Of a stretch of 64,000 nt of DNA, positions 1 through 12,580 are shown piece after piece; the stretch's first letter is position 1, and every line of letters starts with the position of its first letter. The translations under genes were made by a program, and so were the position numbers. Below the pieces are notes generated by a model that ran no database searches, had not been told where the DNA came from, and worked only from the letters and a program-made list of their open reading frames with translations. The stretch spans positions 1,212,001 through 1,276,000 of the forward strand of contig JAIGNY010001690.1 in assembly GCA_020152595.1 (NCBI GenBank). Reading direction: 5' to 3'. Source of the DNA: Chiridota heheva (lineage: Eukaryota; Echinodermata; Holothuroidea; Apodida; Chiridotidae).

Positions 1-412
1 AATGATTATAATATTCTATCATTGTACTGAATCAACAAATAAAATCTCAAAGTAATTTAAAATGTTTTAAATCTTACCCCCAGATTCATTCTCCCATCCC
101 CAATAGTCATCGTCATCATAGTAGTCTTCATCTGATTCCTCTTCATGGAGATGCCCCTCATGCTGTAAGCTAACATTTTCAACTACAAAAACAAAAACAA
201 AAACTGAAATACAACAATACTGTGAGGGTCATTGTTTTCATTTATATTGCTCTTACCTGATTTTGTGTGAAAGTTTACCCCCGTGTTATTAATGCTGCAT
301 ATTTTGGCTGTTGCAGCTTGTTAACCTGCTTTTCCTGGATTCAAAATTGCTATACTGACCAGGTCTATTGTCACTGGTTGGACGATATACTTCTTAGCCT
401 GTAATTCTATTG

Positions 413-563
413 TTCTCCTCTATCTCAAGTGTTTACCTCGACCCTTGGTTATGTTAATTTGGCTAGTATTTCATGAAGTGGCAGGGATTCATGCAAATAC
501 TTGTTGCTTCTTTATTGGATGAGGCTGGTCATGCGATTTAGCCTATAGTGCGTTGCCCAACAA
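413..563 (+). repeat. Repeat copy 1 of a ~155-bp dispersed pair
   Basis: This starts with TTCTCCTCTATCTCAAGTGT and ends with GCGTTGCCCAACAA. It is about 90% like 919-1085. The two copies are direct and 506 bp apart. No coding content. Confidence 0.75.
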
Positions 564-918
564 CTGTTTAATTTGACTGCTGAATGCTTGTAATTGAAAG
601 TTGAGTTGATGTTTTGAGTTAAAGGCAGCAGACCTATCAGCCTGAGTTGTGTAGGTTGACAGATTAAGTCAAGCAGAAAGCCTAGCCACATGGATCCATC
701 GGTAAATGTGGCTGGGACTTAGACAATAGTCTGTAGGCCTGCATATCTCATGCAAACGGTCTGAGAACCATTTTGTTTTTCTATAATTGTGCTTTGTAAA
801 GCTACCACTTTTCATTTGTGTATGTTTTGTAATAAACTTTCATTTCTTTACTGGAAGCTCTTTTTGGAATTGCTCAGCCCGTTACAATACTTAAATATCA
901 ACATTTGTGATGTATGAA

Positions 919-1085
919 TTCTCCTCTATCTCAAGTGTTTACCTCCACCCCTCAGTTATGTTAATTTGGCTGGTATTTCATGAAGCAGCAGGGATTCATG
1001 CAAATAGCCGTAAGAGTCATACTTGTTGCTTCTTGATTGGCTGAGGCCGGTCATGTGATCTAGCCTATAGGGCGTTGCCCAACAA
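919..1085 (+). repeat. Repeat copy 2 of the ~155-bp dispersed pair
   Basis: This is a direct copy of 413-563 with a ~14-bp insertion (GCCGTAAGAGTCAT) after the shared ATGCAAATA. Origin unknown. Confidence 0.75.
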
Positions 1086-1982
1086 AGTCAATTGGTCTGA
1101 AGTAAATTGACCCACCTCAGAGTCACTCTGGTGATTGATAATTTGGTACAATGGCGTACATGTGAGTCACTATTTCATATGTCAATGATTCACATTTGAC
1201 TGACATTGCCAGGGGGTAGTAGGTGTGAGTCATACAACTGACAAGTGCATAACATTAATGACCTCTAAGGTTTCCATTTCAAGTGTGACCTATATTTACT
1301 CTATAAAAACAATTTTACAAGTGCTGCTTCTTTGAGGTAAATTCCTATAAAGTAACTTGTTCTTGGTTGTCTAACACCTGAAACCATGGATAACACCTGT
1401 TTTGTTAATTACAGTTCCATACCTGCATCACCGAGGCCTCTTTCAATTTCGTCTGGAGAAGCTGTAGACTGCACAGAAATATGTTTTGAATTCACAAGCT
1501 TTCTGTATAAGAGAAAAGATAGAAAGACTGCATTAGAAATAGCATGATGAACAATATGACAAAAGCAGAAAATGCCTAAACACAAGGATATCTTTAGCAT
1601 ATCTAGATGGCTAACATGAGGAATGTGCAATTCAACAAGTTGTTTTAATTTTTTGCTTCATTCACCTTTTTGAAACTATCTATGGCTGGTGAGTTGTACA
1701 TGTCATGATATCTTATGTAGCCATCTAAAGCAGTGCTAAAGCTAGAGCAATTGCAGGATACCTCGCAACAGTTATGTAATTCATGGAGCCGGCTCCACAG
1801 TTGCAATGAGAAAAATTAAACAATTGGCTTTGCAATATGTTGGGGAATTTTAAGTCCAAATTAATACACCCTGATGTGGCTAAACAGCAAGTCCAAATTA
1901 ATACACCATGACATGGTTCTGCAGCTCCTTACTTGTAATGGCAAATAAATTAAGACATTTCATGGTGTCATGACTACCCGGA
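1086..1982. other. Intergenic, nothing recognised
   Basis: No coding similarity or strong repeat was seen. A short internal duplication is present around 1856-1915, where AAGTCCAAATTAATACACC occurs twice. Confidence 0.5.
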
Positions 1983-3460
1983 GTTGTACTTGAAAAATTA
2001 AAATGTTTAAATACTTCTAAGTCAGCGGGACCAGATGGTATCCATCCAAGGATTTTATATGAGTGTTCTGATACCATTGATCCATACCTTACTACTTTGT
2101 TCTAATTGTCCTTAGAAAATATGACAGTTCCAGACGATTGGAAGGTGGCAAATATCTCACCTATTTTCAAGAAGGGCAACAGATCTTTAGTATCAAATTA
2201 TCGCCCTGTGAGCCTAACAAGTGTTGTAGGTAAAAGGATGGAATCAATTATTACAGACCATTTGATGGAACATCTTCATAACAACAATCTTATTTGTCCT
2301 TAACAGTTTGGTTCCATGAAAGGGAGACTACTTCTCTAAAATTATTAAAGGTTTTAGATGATCTGTCCCTAGCATGGGAAAATAATAAAAAGGTTAACAT
2401 TGTATATCTCAATTTTATGAAAGCTTTTGACAAGGTGTAACATAAACGTCTGCTTCATAAATTAAAGTTATATGGTATTGTGGATCCATTATATAGCTGG
2501 ATCAGATCCTTTCTTACAAATAGGTCACAGCGTGTTATAATAAATGGTTGTACTTCTAATTCAGTGACAGTGACCAGTGGTATACCACAAGGTAGTGTTT
2601 TGGGTCCGATCCTATTCATTATATATATAAATGATGTCCCTAACACTATGAGTTCTTCAATTTACCTTTTTGCCGATGACACTAAGATTCATAGGTCAAT
2701 GGGGTCAACTCAAGACCATGATATCTTGCAAGCTGACCTGGACCCCTTGGCAAGCTGGTCTTCTAAATAGCTATTGAAATTTCACCCAGACAAGTGCAAG
2801 GTCCTAGAAATTGCACGTTGTTCTCCTTCAAGTGATTTATGCTACACCATGTTGAATCACAATCTTGAATTTGTAACTAATGAGAAGGATCTAGGAGTAA
2901 CTTTTAACTCCGAGCTTACTTTTGAGGCTCACATTAACGAGAAAGTGAACAAGGCAACATGATACTTGGACTCATCCGTAGATCATTCACATATCTTGAC
3001 AAAACCTCTACCAACTCTACAAGACATTTGTAAGAGCTCATCTGGAATTTTCAAACTGTGTCTGGCACCCATCAAAGTAAAAAACACATTGAGTTGATTG
3101 AAAATGTTCAAAGGTGAGCCACCAAACTTATCCCACATTTGTGTAATCTGCCATATCCTGACAGGCTTAATAATCTGAAACTACCAACATTAACTGACAG
3201 AAGAGCAAGAGGTGATATGATTGAAGTATATAAGATGGTCTCACATATATATGATACAAGAGTTACAAATTTATTACCTATTTCTAATAATACTAGAACA
3301 AGAGGTTCAAAAAACAGGAAAATTCTTTAATCACATTCACCAGCGTTTGACATAATTTTTTCTTCATTCAGATTTGCAAGTTATGGAATAATTTACCTAA
3401 GGAGGTCGTGGTAGCATGCAATCTTAATTTGTTTAAGAACAGGCTGGATAAGCACTGAAG
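1983..3460 (+). mobile_element. Decayed CR1-like non-LTR retrotransposon (reverse transcriptase part)
   Basis: Broken frames spell reverse transcriptase motifs in order: SAGPDGIHPRILYE (about 2020), WKVANISPIFKKG with NYRPVSLTSV (2145-2225), KAFDKV (2420), GIPQGSVLGPILFIIYIND (2578-2635), FADDTKI (2668), PDKCKVLEI (2787), EKDLGVTF (2883), and the typical end LPKEVVVACNLNLFKNRLDKH before TGA near 3458. The motif style fits the CR1 group. At least five stops or frameshifts separate the pieces. The 5' end and endonuclease are absent. Confidence 0.85.
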
Positions 3461-4316
3461 CACTGGTGTAGTCGGGCTTGTCGCTTTCACTCTAAGGCCG
3501 AGAGTCACAAATTACAGTACTTAACACTTCTAGGTCTGAAATCTCAGGCTACTAGCCTTTCATCCAGGAAACATCATAGGTATCATACAGTAGGTAGTAC
3601 AAATCTTCATACTCCAACTCATTCACTCTAAATCTATGATTTAGGCTTCAAAATGTGTTTTCAAAAAGAGTTGCCCAGGAATTCTAGGCAACTTGATTTT
3701 CGGTACAAAGACTTCCATATTTTAACATGAAAATCAGCACACGGAAACTTTAATTGGTTTTACACCTTGTAAATATCGTAGTAACTCAATTGCTATCTTA
3801 AAAGGATACACATTTTTCAATCAAAAATTAAGTTTTGACAGATTTTCTGCGAGCATCTTGACAAAAATTGTGATACGCACGTAAGCATTTACCCCAACCA
3901 ATAAGAAGATAAGACGCTTGCGGAGGAAATGATTGACATAATTTGAGTGTGTATCTGCATTGTCTGTGTAACCTTGAGCATATGAACGCACTGATGTGCA
4001 TCCTACGTGCATGTTACTTATGTATGTATTAATATTAACAAAGAAGCAAGGCATGAGGTAGTTAAATTTGAATAATTACAAAGGTGCACAACAATGCAAT
4101 TGTCACATCTTGTAACAAATGGGCAGTGTAGTTTTTGGTTGTATCTGTGCCCGTTTTGGCCCCTCCTTTTTCAAGTTATACGTGTGCCTTTGCAACATTA
4201 GTTACAATGCTAACGTCCTGTGCACAAGACACTGAATTTCATCAAAAAATTTACAATTTTTACAAGGAATTAGGAAAATCTACCAAAACGTAAGTTGAAA
4301 AAAGTTGTACAGCTCT
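3461..4316. other. Intergenic, nothing recognised
   Basis: AT-rich sequence with no supported gene. Short open frames here lack similarity and splice context. Confidence 0.5.
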
Positions 4317-4500
4317 AGCACAGCATAGCATAGCAAGGTTTAACGTCCCAAAAGCATTCAGTGCTGGACATTATATGAAGATGGCCAAGGCCTTTGACAA
4401 CTAGTTGTGAACACACTGGTTGCAGACCCACCGGGAAAAACGAACCTGGGCGTGCGGGTGAGAGGACAAAGCACCAGCCACTACACCACGGAAGTCCATT
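4317..4500 (-). mobile_element. tRNA-Glu-like SINE, copy 1 (minus strand)
   Basis: Read on the - strand, this has a tRNA-like head (GTGTAGTGGCTGGTGC A-box region, then CTCTCACCCGCACG and a B-box-like stretch), followed by the same body as 42405-42597, including TCCAGCACTG and TAACGT. It ends in the repeated TATGCTATGCT tail. Both copies share head, body and tail, so this is a SINE rather than a tRNA gene. Confidence 0.75.
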
Positions 4501-6234
4501 ATGTCTGTATGGTTACATTAAGCAAGAGACTTTAAGGGCAACAGTGTTAATTTTCATGCTCTTCTGTGACCACTGTACTGTAGAAGAGGTACGCGATCAT
4601 GTCTACTAACCCCAGAGTGGCTCCATGGCTTCACACATGTCATTTCATATTCTTATGAAAACACCTCGGAGCACTTGCGACTGCAAATTTTCATAATCTC
4701 ATAAATACACCCGTAGCAGTTCCACATTTTCCACCGCTCTTGGCTGTATTTATTGAGAAAATTCCCATCGCAAACGCGGGGCCGCACCAAGGTGTATTCA
4801 TAAGCCCATAATACTATATCATGTTATTCAAGAGCATTTGGGCATACGAGTACAAATTAAACTTCACGTGTTTTCGCAGAACTAACCTTATGGTTGTGAC
4901 ACATTAAATATGACAGAGACCGGAATAACTCACATTTCAACAGTAGAGAGAGATATTCCATCTGCGTCCTCAAATTGATCCTCTTCATATAGGCCTACAT
5001 CCATCTTCAAGATGGGGTTGTTGTTATAAGATAGCAAGACTGCAACTGTGCAAGAAAGGCCCGTAAATTTCTGGACCAAGTGGTGTTGATGCAAAAGGTA
5101 CACAGATGGTTTAAAGTAAAGTAAGTTTAAAGATAACTTTTATTCAAAGACTTGTAAGAAGGGTAATAATCCTGAAAAATTTCGCAGTGATTTTGCAACT
5201 TTAATTTTACTCAATATTATATTATCTGATCACAATAAGTGACCACAATCAGTTCACAAGTAAATTGCAAATGATCAAGGTACTCTACCTTTCAGCAGAT
5301 GTGCAATTTCAGAATAAGTGATATTTTACGCCACATACAAAAAATGAATATTTATTAGAATTACGTAGCCACGTACCCAAAGCATTGCTGATCAGCTATT
5401 TCACAATTACCCCCTCTAACAGTTTTCCTATTTTCAATAAAATACTCTGTAAATTTATTCGAAATTTGGCAAAGCTCTTTCAAAAATAATAAATATCTTT
5501 GGAGAAGTAGCAACAACTTGCAAAAGAAATATGCCATAAAAAAATGTACAATTTCTAATAACAATTATCATAATAACTTTTGCAAATTTTAATATTGGGA
5601 CTGGACTGTACATATTATGCAGATGTTTACAGAAAAATACTTTACAAGAAAAGAAAGGAATATTTCATAACAAAAGAAGGAAAGAAATCACTAATCACAA
5701 AAATCATTCGGGTAATATTTTCTTTAGAAAACGGGTTCAAAGGTTAATACAAAAATTGTTTCAAAAATAACAGATATAGATGCCAGAATAATTAGCGTAA
5801 ATTTTTTGTTAAGATTTACTTTAAATGTTTAATGTTGTTTACGTTTTCAATTTCATTTCAGTGGGATATTATTCCAAACCTTTGCACCGTTATGTCTTGC
5901 AGAAAGGAAAATATGCCAGAGCTCTGCAAACTGAAGTATATTTAAAGCCCATGCTTTCTAAATTAACTTAAAGCTGCAAATGAAATATTTTTATATTCAA
6001 AAACTGTGAGCGCAGTGATTCATTAAATTTCAAATCGCTTAAAATTGTATTTCTTTATGTTATCCCACTTACCTGTTGCTTACCAGCTTACGATTTGTTT
6101 CAAAAGTTTTATCAAAAAGGGTCAAACGGTCCAAGTAGATTTTATCTAGCTTTGTTTCATATAGGGCTTGTGCAAGCAGTGCGAAGGTGTTTAAAAAGTT
6201 ATAGGACTAAAGGTAATTTTTATTTTTAAGCCAG
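4501..6234. other. Intergenic, nothing recognised
   Basis: AT-rich non-coding sequence. No gene, RNA or clear repeat could be supported. Confidence 0.45.
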
Positions 6235-6500
6235 ATAGAGGACCTATATATCAAAGAAACAAACTGGTGAAAAAATCATGTTGATGTCTTATTCCGTTTA
6301 GGAGTTATTGCATTTCAAAGATTTCACATGCATATTGAAAAGTGACCGTGCAGTGTAATTTGTGATGCCATAATTGCAAATCCAAGACAATTTATTATGC
6401 ATTTCTTTTAAAATTAATTGCCTTTTTGTAAAAAATGTATGTTTTAAATCTGTAGTAACTGAAAGGACGGGAAAGTCTATCATTTCGAGAATTTTATAAG
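6235..6500 (+). repeat. Dispersed repeat, family C copy
   Basis: This resembles 57220-57460 over the stretch running from GAAACAAACTGGTGA through GTGATGCCATAATTGC. Related pieces are at 40450-40560 and, inverted, at 57860-58005. Probably a non-autonomous element; no coding capacity. Confidence 0.55.
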
Positions 6501-6919
6501 GGATAGGGGCCGGGAGAGGAAGGAGGGGAGGGGTTGGGGAGATACATGACAAAGACTCCACGACTTTTGATCAGAATTTACTGTAACACGTCCAAGAATT
6601 ATTTAAGAAACAAAGGAATTACAACTTGAGATAATGCATCACAAAATTTGCATAAATTATTCAAATTCACGCCTAAGATTTAAAAATGCTGTTAAATGGT
6701 CAGTGTTCAATTGATTTTTCTTTGCTATTTTTGTAATAGGTTTTTAAACAAATAAGCTGATATTCAATGTTACCTACAAACGCATACGTCCACATACCTT
6801 TAAGAATGTATATACTTTTGGATTTGTTTACGTAGCTTTCATAAAGGGCTCTAGCATGTAGCCTGGGAGCGGAGTTGATGTGTCTACCCAAGAATTCGTA
6901 CATCCTTGATTGCCTTAAA
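6501..6919. other. Intergenic, nothing recognised
   Basis: AT-rich sequence with a short G/A-rich run near 6505-6545. No feature supported. Confidence 0.4.
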
Positions 6920-7024
6920 ATATTTCAGGGGTGAAGCATGTCTATCTTATATAAAAGAGGACTTCAAAAGAAACGAAATGGTGAAGAAAGCATTCAAAAA
7001 TCTTATTCCGTTAAAGACATTTTT

Positions 7025-7605
7025 TCATGGTTTTTTGTAAAATTTTATTAAAAAGGGCATATTTTTAGAGCCAACTTGGTACAAAAATCAGGTTGATAAC
7101 ATATTCCGTTCAGGAGATGTGGATTTTTAAAAATTTCCCAATTGTATTTTAAAGCTTTTGTACAGTATGATGAATTTGTGTTTGAAGATGTCATAGAGAC
7201 AATTTCATTACAAATGTTTATGTATTTCTTTGAATGTTAATTGGTTGTTTCTGTATGATTAGAAACAATTTTCCTAAAAGTTATATTTGGCAATGTATAT
7301 GAATACGATCTTTCATCTACCATCTACCAACTTCCATCAATTTATTTTTATAGCAGGTTTTACTAATAAAAAATGATGATAGATTTTAATGAAATACATC
7401 AATTTTGTGAGAGAATGTGTTGCTGTGATGTCATACTGAGCCTTTTCCTATTCGTTTATTGACATTTTTGGTGAGCCTTAAAATTTGAATATCTCCTGGT
7501 AGGAATAACATATCAACATGATTTTTGTACTAAATTGTTTTTAAATTTTTTCTATTTCTTATAAAAGGTTATCGAAAAACATGGGATTATTCTTGAAGAT
7601 TCAAG
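7025..7605 (-). mobile_element. Family B foldback element, copy B1
   Basis: The ends are inverted repeats of about 100 bp: the left one runs from CATGGTTTTTTGTAAAATTT to TATTCCGTTCAGGAGAT, and the right one (7484-7605) is its reverse complement with changes. Interior 7140-7400 is the reverse complement of 41120-41360. It sits inside family A copy A1. Confidence 0.65.
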
Positions 7606-7773
7606 TTTACAGTTTAGCATCATTTGTATAAAAACGACTGAAATCAGATTAGTTGTAACATCACAGCCTCTGATTCATTAAAGTCTTTATGTATTCTATT
7701 ATTTTTCGCCGTTTTGCGACTTAAAAACCAATTAGACAATGTCAGGAAAGTAGTAAAGCTGAATGTAGTAAGG

Positions 7774-9487
7774 ACTGATTTGAATAAACATTTTGGCCGT
7801 TTTAATCACTCACGCAATAAAGATATTAACATTTCTCTACCAGAATACACAGGTAATGTGTGTGTATCTGAGATAAATATAGATTATGTATGTTATCAAT
7901 TTAAGAAGGTTAGAAAAGGAGTTGCATGTGGGTCAGATAAACTTCCTTGGTGGGTTTTTAAATTTTTAAGTGAAGATTTAGCAGCATTATTTACCTTCAT
8001 TTTTCAGAAAACTATCTCCAACAGCAAAATTCCGTCGTTGTGAAAAAATGCCATAACAACTCTTGTCCCCAAAATTAAGACACCTCAATCTGTAAATGAT
8101 TTTAGACCAATTGATTTCGCTAGTATCGCTTTTAATATCCTACAGAAAATATTACTGCCCCGTTTGATGGAAAGTGTAGAGCAAGTGGAGATGTGTATCA
8201 ATTTGCTTACAAAAAGGGTGTTGCATGTGTAGATGCTGTACTAGTTTTAATTAACGATATAGTAACTTATTTGAATTGTAAAGAAACAACCATGTCAAAA
8301 GTACTTTTTCTCGATTTTTCAAGTATTTTCAATACGGTCTTGCCAAACTACCTACTTAAAGATTTGACAATATTTATAAAAGACCCGTGGCTTATTCATT
8401 GGTTGGCACAGTTTCTTCAAGGGTGGACAAGACAAATTAAACTGGACAGAGGTTTGCCAGAACAATCTGAATAAATGTAGGTGTACCACAGGGAGGCCCT
8501 CTATATGCTGCACTTTTTACCATCTATACCGACGAAATAAGATCAAACGAAACTATTTGTGTGATAAAGTATGCCGATGATACTGCTATTTCATGTAAAA
8601 TTGCTAAAAATTATGTAAATGAGGATCAAGTAGAGTACCAGTCATGTGTTGATGAGTCTGCGTCAAAATGTGATGAAAAGAACTTGTTGCTGAACTCAAA
8701 GAAATCAAAGGATATGTGCTTTGTAAACAAAAATGTGAAACATACAGGGCTTTTGAAATCAAAATTAGGCAACATATTTATTCAAGGTTCAGAGGTTGCA
8801 AAATGTGTAAAAACTGATTATCTTGGTGTATGTATTGATGCTAAACTGACTTTTTCCCATCATGTGTCCAAAATTTAAAGTAAAATTTACTATATTGTTT
8901 CGAGTTTATCATACATTTATTTTTTGTAATCTTAATGCTAGAGTTAATCTTTTTAAATCAGTTATTTTATCTCAGGTTCTTTAGGCAAAATAAATAAACC
9001 CGTTTGGTATCATTTAATCGTACAGAAAGACAAAGACAGAATTAGGAATTTTTTAAAGTGTACTTCAAAGATTCTTAACTTACATTATTCCATGCTTATT
9101 GAAATTTTAAATGAGAGGGCGAAATCGAAATTCATTGCATTGGCGACAAAAACCAACAAAGAACAAAAGCATCCTTTACACAATACAATACAAAGTCATC
9201 TAGCACGTTCAAACAGAAACCTTTGAAACCATACCATAGTGACAAAATGCAAAATACATGTCTACAAAAATTCATTCATTTACCGTGCGGCAATTTACTT
9301 ACAAACAGGAGAGTTAGAATTACTGTTTTAAACCTTTTATCTTTATTTTTTTTAATTTATTTAATTATTCATAATCTTTTATTTTCTGCTATGTGTTTTA
9401 ATATGTATATGCATGTACTTTTTCCTTTTTACAAATGTTTTAAATTGTACTGAAATATTTAATATAATATATATATTCTGTATAAGG
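7774..9487 (+). mobile_element. Decayed Rex1/CR1-like LINE, nested in element A1
   Basis: Reverse transcriptase fragments appear in order: CGSDKLPWWVFKFL (about 7928), VNDFRPIDFASI (8092), SKVLFLDFSSIFNTV (8296), VGVPQGGPLYAALFTIYTDE (8478-8537), YADDTAI (8569), LLLNSKKSKDMCF (8690) and KTDYLGVCIDAKLTF (8811). Stops occur at 8041 and 8472, with frame changes. The boundaries are set by where the flanking family A sequence stops and resumes. A short repeat TAAGG lies at both edges and may be the target duplication. The GVPQG..L..LFTIYTDE style fits Rex1-type elements, which is inference. Confidence 0.75.
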
Positions 9488-9760
9488 GTAATCATAATCT
9501 AAAATTCGAGAGAAAAAATCTATCATATAGTAAAAAAGTTAAATAAATCTTCTTTAAAATACATTAACAGTTATTAAAAATGTGATAAGTGCGCCAACCT
9601 TCCATAGTAGACTCACTACACCAGTCATTCCTACACAGATGTGGCAGAGGTTTAAACTTAAATATCTCTTGAACGGAATAAGTATCACCATTGGTTTCTT
9701 TTAAAATCTTTTTTCATAAACAATGCACTTGAGTAACACCAGGACTAATCCTTTGAAGGA

Positions 9761-9989
9761 CAAAATGTTAATTTCTTAAGTCGTTTATAGAATTATTGTA
9801 ATTCAAAGGTTTCACCAATGTGTCAAAAAGTGACTTTTTCAGACAAATTTTTACATGAATGTAAAAAAAAATAAAAAATGTATCAACAGATATGTTCCTT
9901 ATATAGTTTTAGATAAATATACAATAACACTAATGATAATCAATCCATGAACCGTCTGATTCATTTGCACCTGTTTTGACTTTTGAGTA
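9761..9989. repeat. Possible family C fragment
   Basis: The stretch near 9790-9850 (TTCAAAGGTTTCACCAATGT, GTGACTTTTT) loosely resembles the family C copy at 6300-6350. The similarity is weak. Confidence 0.3.
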
Positions 9990-10098
9990 TAAAAGGATTA
10001 GTTCAGGGGTCAAGCATGTCTATCTTGTATAAAGAGGACTTCAAAAGAAACAAAATAGTGAAGAAAGCATTCAAAAATCTTATTCCATTACAAAAGAT
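9990..10098 (+). mobile_element. Family A terminal unit, copy A2 (solo left end)
   Basis: This begins AAAGGATTAGTTCAGGGGTC, contains GAGGACTTCAAAAGAAACAA and ends TTCAAAAATCTTATTCCATT. No matching right end was found nearby. Confidence 0.8.
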
Positions 10099-10360
10099 TA
10101 AGGAAATTTCCCAGAAATGAAGAAAAGTTACCAAAAATTTTGCGCAAATGAAAACAATTTCACGAAATTGGAAAGAAATTTCACAAATTGATGTAAATTT
10201 CAAATAATAAAGAAGATATCTGAAAAATTAAGGAAATTTTCCAAAAATTGAAGCAAATTTTGTTAAAAATGAAAATAATTTCCCGAAAATGAAGAAAACA
10301 TTTCGAAAAATAAAGCAAATCTACAAAAATTGAAAATGATTTCCCGAAAAATTAAGATTC
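10099..10360 (+). repeat. Degenerate ~30-40-bp tandem repeat
   Basis: Variants of AAATTTCCCAGAAATGAAGA and AATTTCCCGAAAATGAAGAA recur every ~30-40 bp directly after the solo A2 terminal unit. The array is diverged and its unit length is not constant. Confidence 0.5.
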
Positions 10361-11291
10361 TGACTCTTCAAAATCAATTTGTTAGACCTTCATTATTGGG
10401 GGAGGGGGGGGGGGGCAAAATGGTACTTGGCCCTTAATAAAGTTATTGGGGGTCTTGACTCCGTGACTCCCTGGTTCCGTCGCCCCTGGGGCGTACCTTT
10501 CCCCCTGCTTCTCGCTTCCTAAAACCAGAAGACTCTGCACCCTTGTCCCAATGAGGACAAAACTGCTCATAAAACATGTTATAATCCCTGGTTTTGATTT
10601 GCCCCCCCCCCCCCCTTCCTCTCCTCTTAAATTTTATTCTGGCTCCGCCCCTGACGTTACTTCTATAATTCGCACGTATTACCGAAACGGTAAATGCTGT
10701 CAGCAACGAATTTTGAAACAATTTAGTTTTTTCGCCATGCATATATCATTAAGCAAAACTTGTCGACAATGATAAACACGGACACATTTGTCCAACAAGA
10801 CATTTTATACAATTTTAGAAAGTGAATTAAAAACACAAATTTAAAATCTGAATTTTCAATTCTTCCGTTTCTGAATAATTAATCTGATTTATTTAACTTC
10901 TTCTATATACGTTTAATCTATTTATCCAAAAAACTAAAAAAATTGCCCGAAAACTTGCGTATATGTTGTCCGAATGGGAGGCTGCAGCCACCCCATCGCA
11001 TCCCGTCCCGTACCGTACGTCTTGTATCTTTGTGAAAGTGTTATACCCATCAGTATGAAAGATTCATTTAATATAAACTTACAGCTCTGTAGATTTCTAG
11101 TTATGCTGCGCAAAAAATGGCGTTAAATCAAAACACAAAAATAAATAAATAATCATTTTAATGAAAAAATAAAAAAATCATATTCTATCGTTAATTGAAG
11201 CCCCAGAAGCTCTTAATATTTTTTTTGTTTTTAAAAGCTGAAGGCACAATCATTTAATTGATAAAAAAAAAAGAAAAAAAACTCTAACGTT
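10361..11291. other. Intergenic with opposed G and C tracts
   Basis: A G-rich tract at about 10397-10415 and a C-rich tract at about 10602-10617 form an inverted pair around a GC-richer core. The rest is AT-rich with no supported feature. Confidence 0.4.
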
Positions 11292-11437
11292 AAAGGATAA
11301 GTTCAGTGGTCAAGCACTGGCATTTCCATCTTATGAAAGTGAACTTCAAAAGAAACAAAAACGCTTTCTTCACCATTTGTCTCGTTATAAGTCTTCCTTC
11401 ATATCAGATAGACATGCTCGACCCCTTAACTAATCAT
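11292..11437. mobile_element. Family A miniature foldback, copy A3
   Basis: The left terminal unit (TTAAAGGATAAGTTCAGTGG ...) runs straight into the right terminal unit (... ACTAATCATTGAAC) with no interior, giving a ~145-bp foldback. It is a deletion form of the longer copies. Confidence 0.75.
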
Positions 11438-12580
11438 TGAACGAGCTTGAACTGTTAATGGCCATTTATCGTAATTAAAGTGTGGCAGCGCACATTTTAT
11501 TCCACAACGATTACTGATTGCTCTATCATAAGTACACAGTTGCACAGTAAACCATTTTATTTCGACTAATCAAAAGAAACGAGAGTTGAAATCAAACTTT
11601 GTCTAAGAGACGATATCTGACCTTTAAACCTAAGTCAGATATACATCTGTACATTTGCTGATTTGTGTTGCCATTTATATGTCTAAACAGGTACAGACAT
11701 TTTCTCGGAAAATTGCCAAATTCAGCCAAATTTTATGAACATTTAAGTGAAAAAGCTCTGAGGAGGTCACAGAAACGTGGAAAGTAAAAAAAAGGTCACC
11801 TGCATATTTTACTGGTAGTCTGATAATTTTCTTATTAAAATTTAATAAAGTTCTTAATCAGTCAAAATATGCTTTTTCCCCCTTGAAAACGTCGAGTTCG
11901 TATATGCATCAGCAAAAAACTTAAAATGAAAAATATATATTTTTGCCGCCGAAGACAGACCCTATAACTTAATTTGAAAAGGGGCAGGTTGCTAGATTGG
12001 TTGAGCAGTTGAGGGTGACATTACTGTACAAGCGAAGCGCTCGCCGTTTTAGCAAGGGGTTTAGAGCCCCCTTCTTATTATGTTATCATTCTGTGTTCTG
12101 TATCCATGTAAGGTATTTCATTCATGAGTTTAATGAAGATTATTCAGTTTTCTAAACAATAATTTTTTAAATTTTTTTAAGAGGGGCAGGGCGGACCAAA
12201 AGAGGGTGAGTCGGGCGTACCCTGAAAAACAACAAATCTAGGGCACTAGCAATGAAGGTCAGGGAGCGAAATAGACCATGGAATGCAGGAAGCTCTAAAG
12301 ATTCCGCATTTTTGATGCCCAAAAATCATGCTTTAAAATGATATATAAATTTTCGATCATAAGCAGTTTCAAATTATCACGGTGAGGAAAAGAAATGAAC
12401 CCGCTTATTCTAACAGTAAAATCACAGCAGAGCTGCAAATATAATACCCCCTCCCTTATACCCCCCCTCCCAACGCTGAAAAAATGAGGAAATTGCTACA
12501 AAATCATAGAACTGTAGAATAGGCCTATATTCAGATATTTGGATCAACAAAGCGGGAATGGCAAAACAATTTGTTACTAT
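11438..12580. other. Intergenic, one diverged dispersed repeat
   Basis: 12240-12400 resembles 32690-32830 (AAGATTCC.CATTTTTGATG.CC ... AAAATGATA). Nothing else was recognised. Confidence 0.4.

Larger units (their letters stand above)
6920..9760 (+). mobile_element. Family A inverted-repeat element, copy A1, with two nested insertions
   Basis: The left terminal unit is at 6920-7020 (AAGAGGACTTCAAAAGAAAC ... TTCAAAAATCTTATTCC). The family interior runs 7630-7773 and 9488-9670, and the decayed right end finishes at ACTAATCCTTTG near 9758. The interior matches other family A copies at 12.6, 37.9, 44.5 and 56.3 kb. It is broken by a family B element (7025-7605) and by a LINE (7774-9487). No transposase is encoded, so it is non-autonomous. 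Confidence 0.7.
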
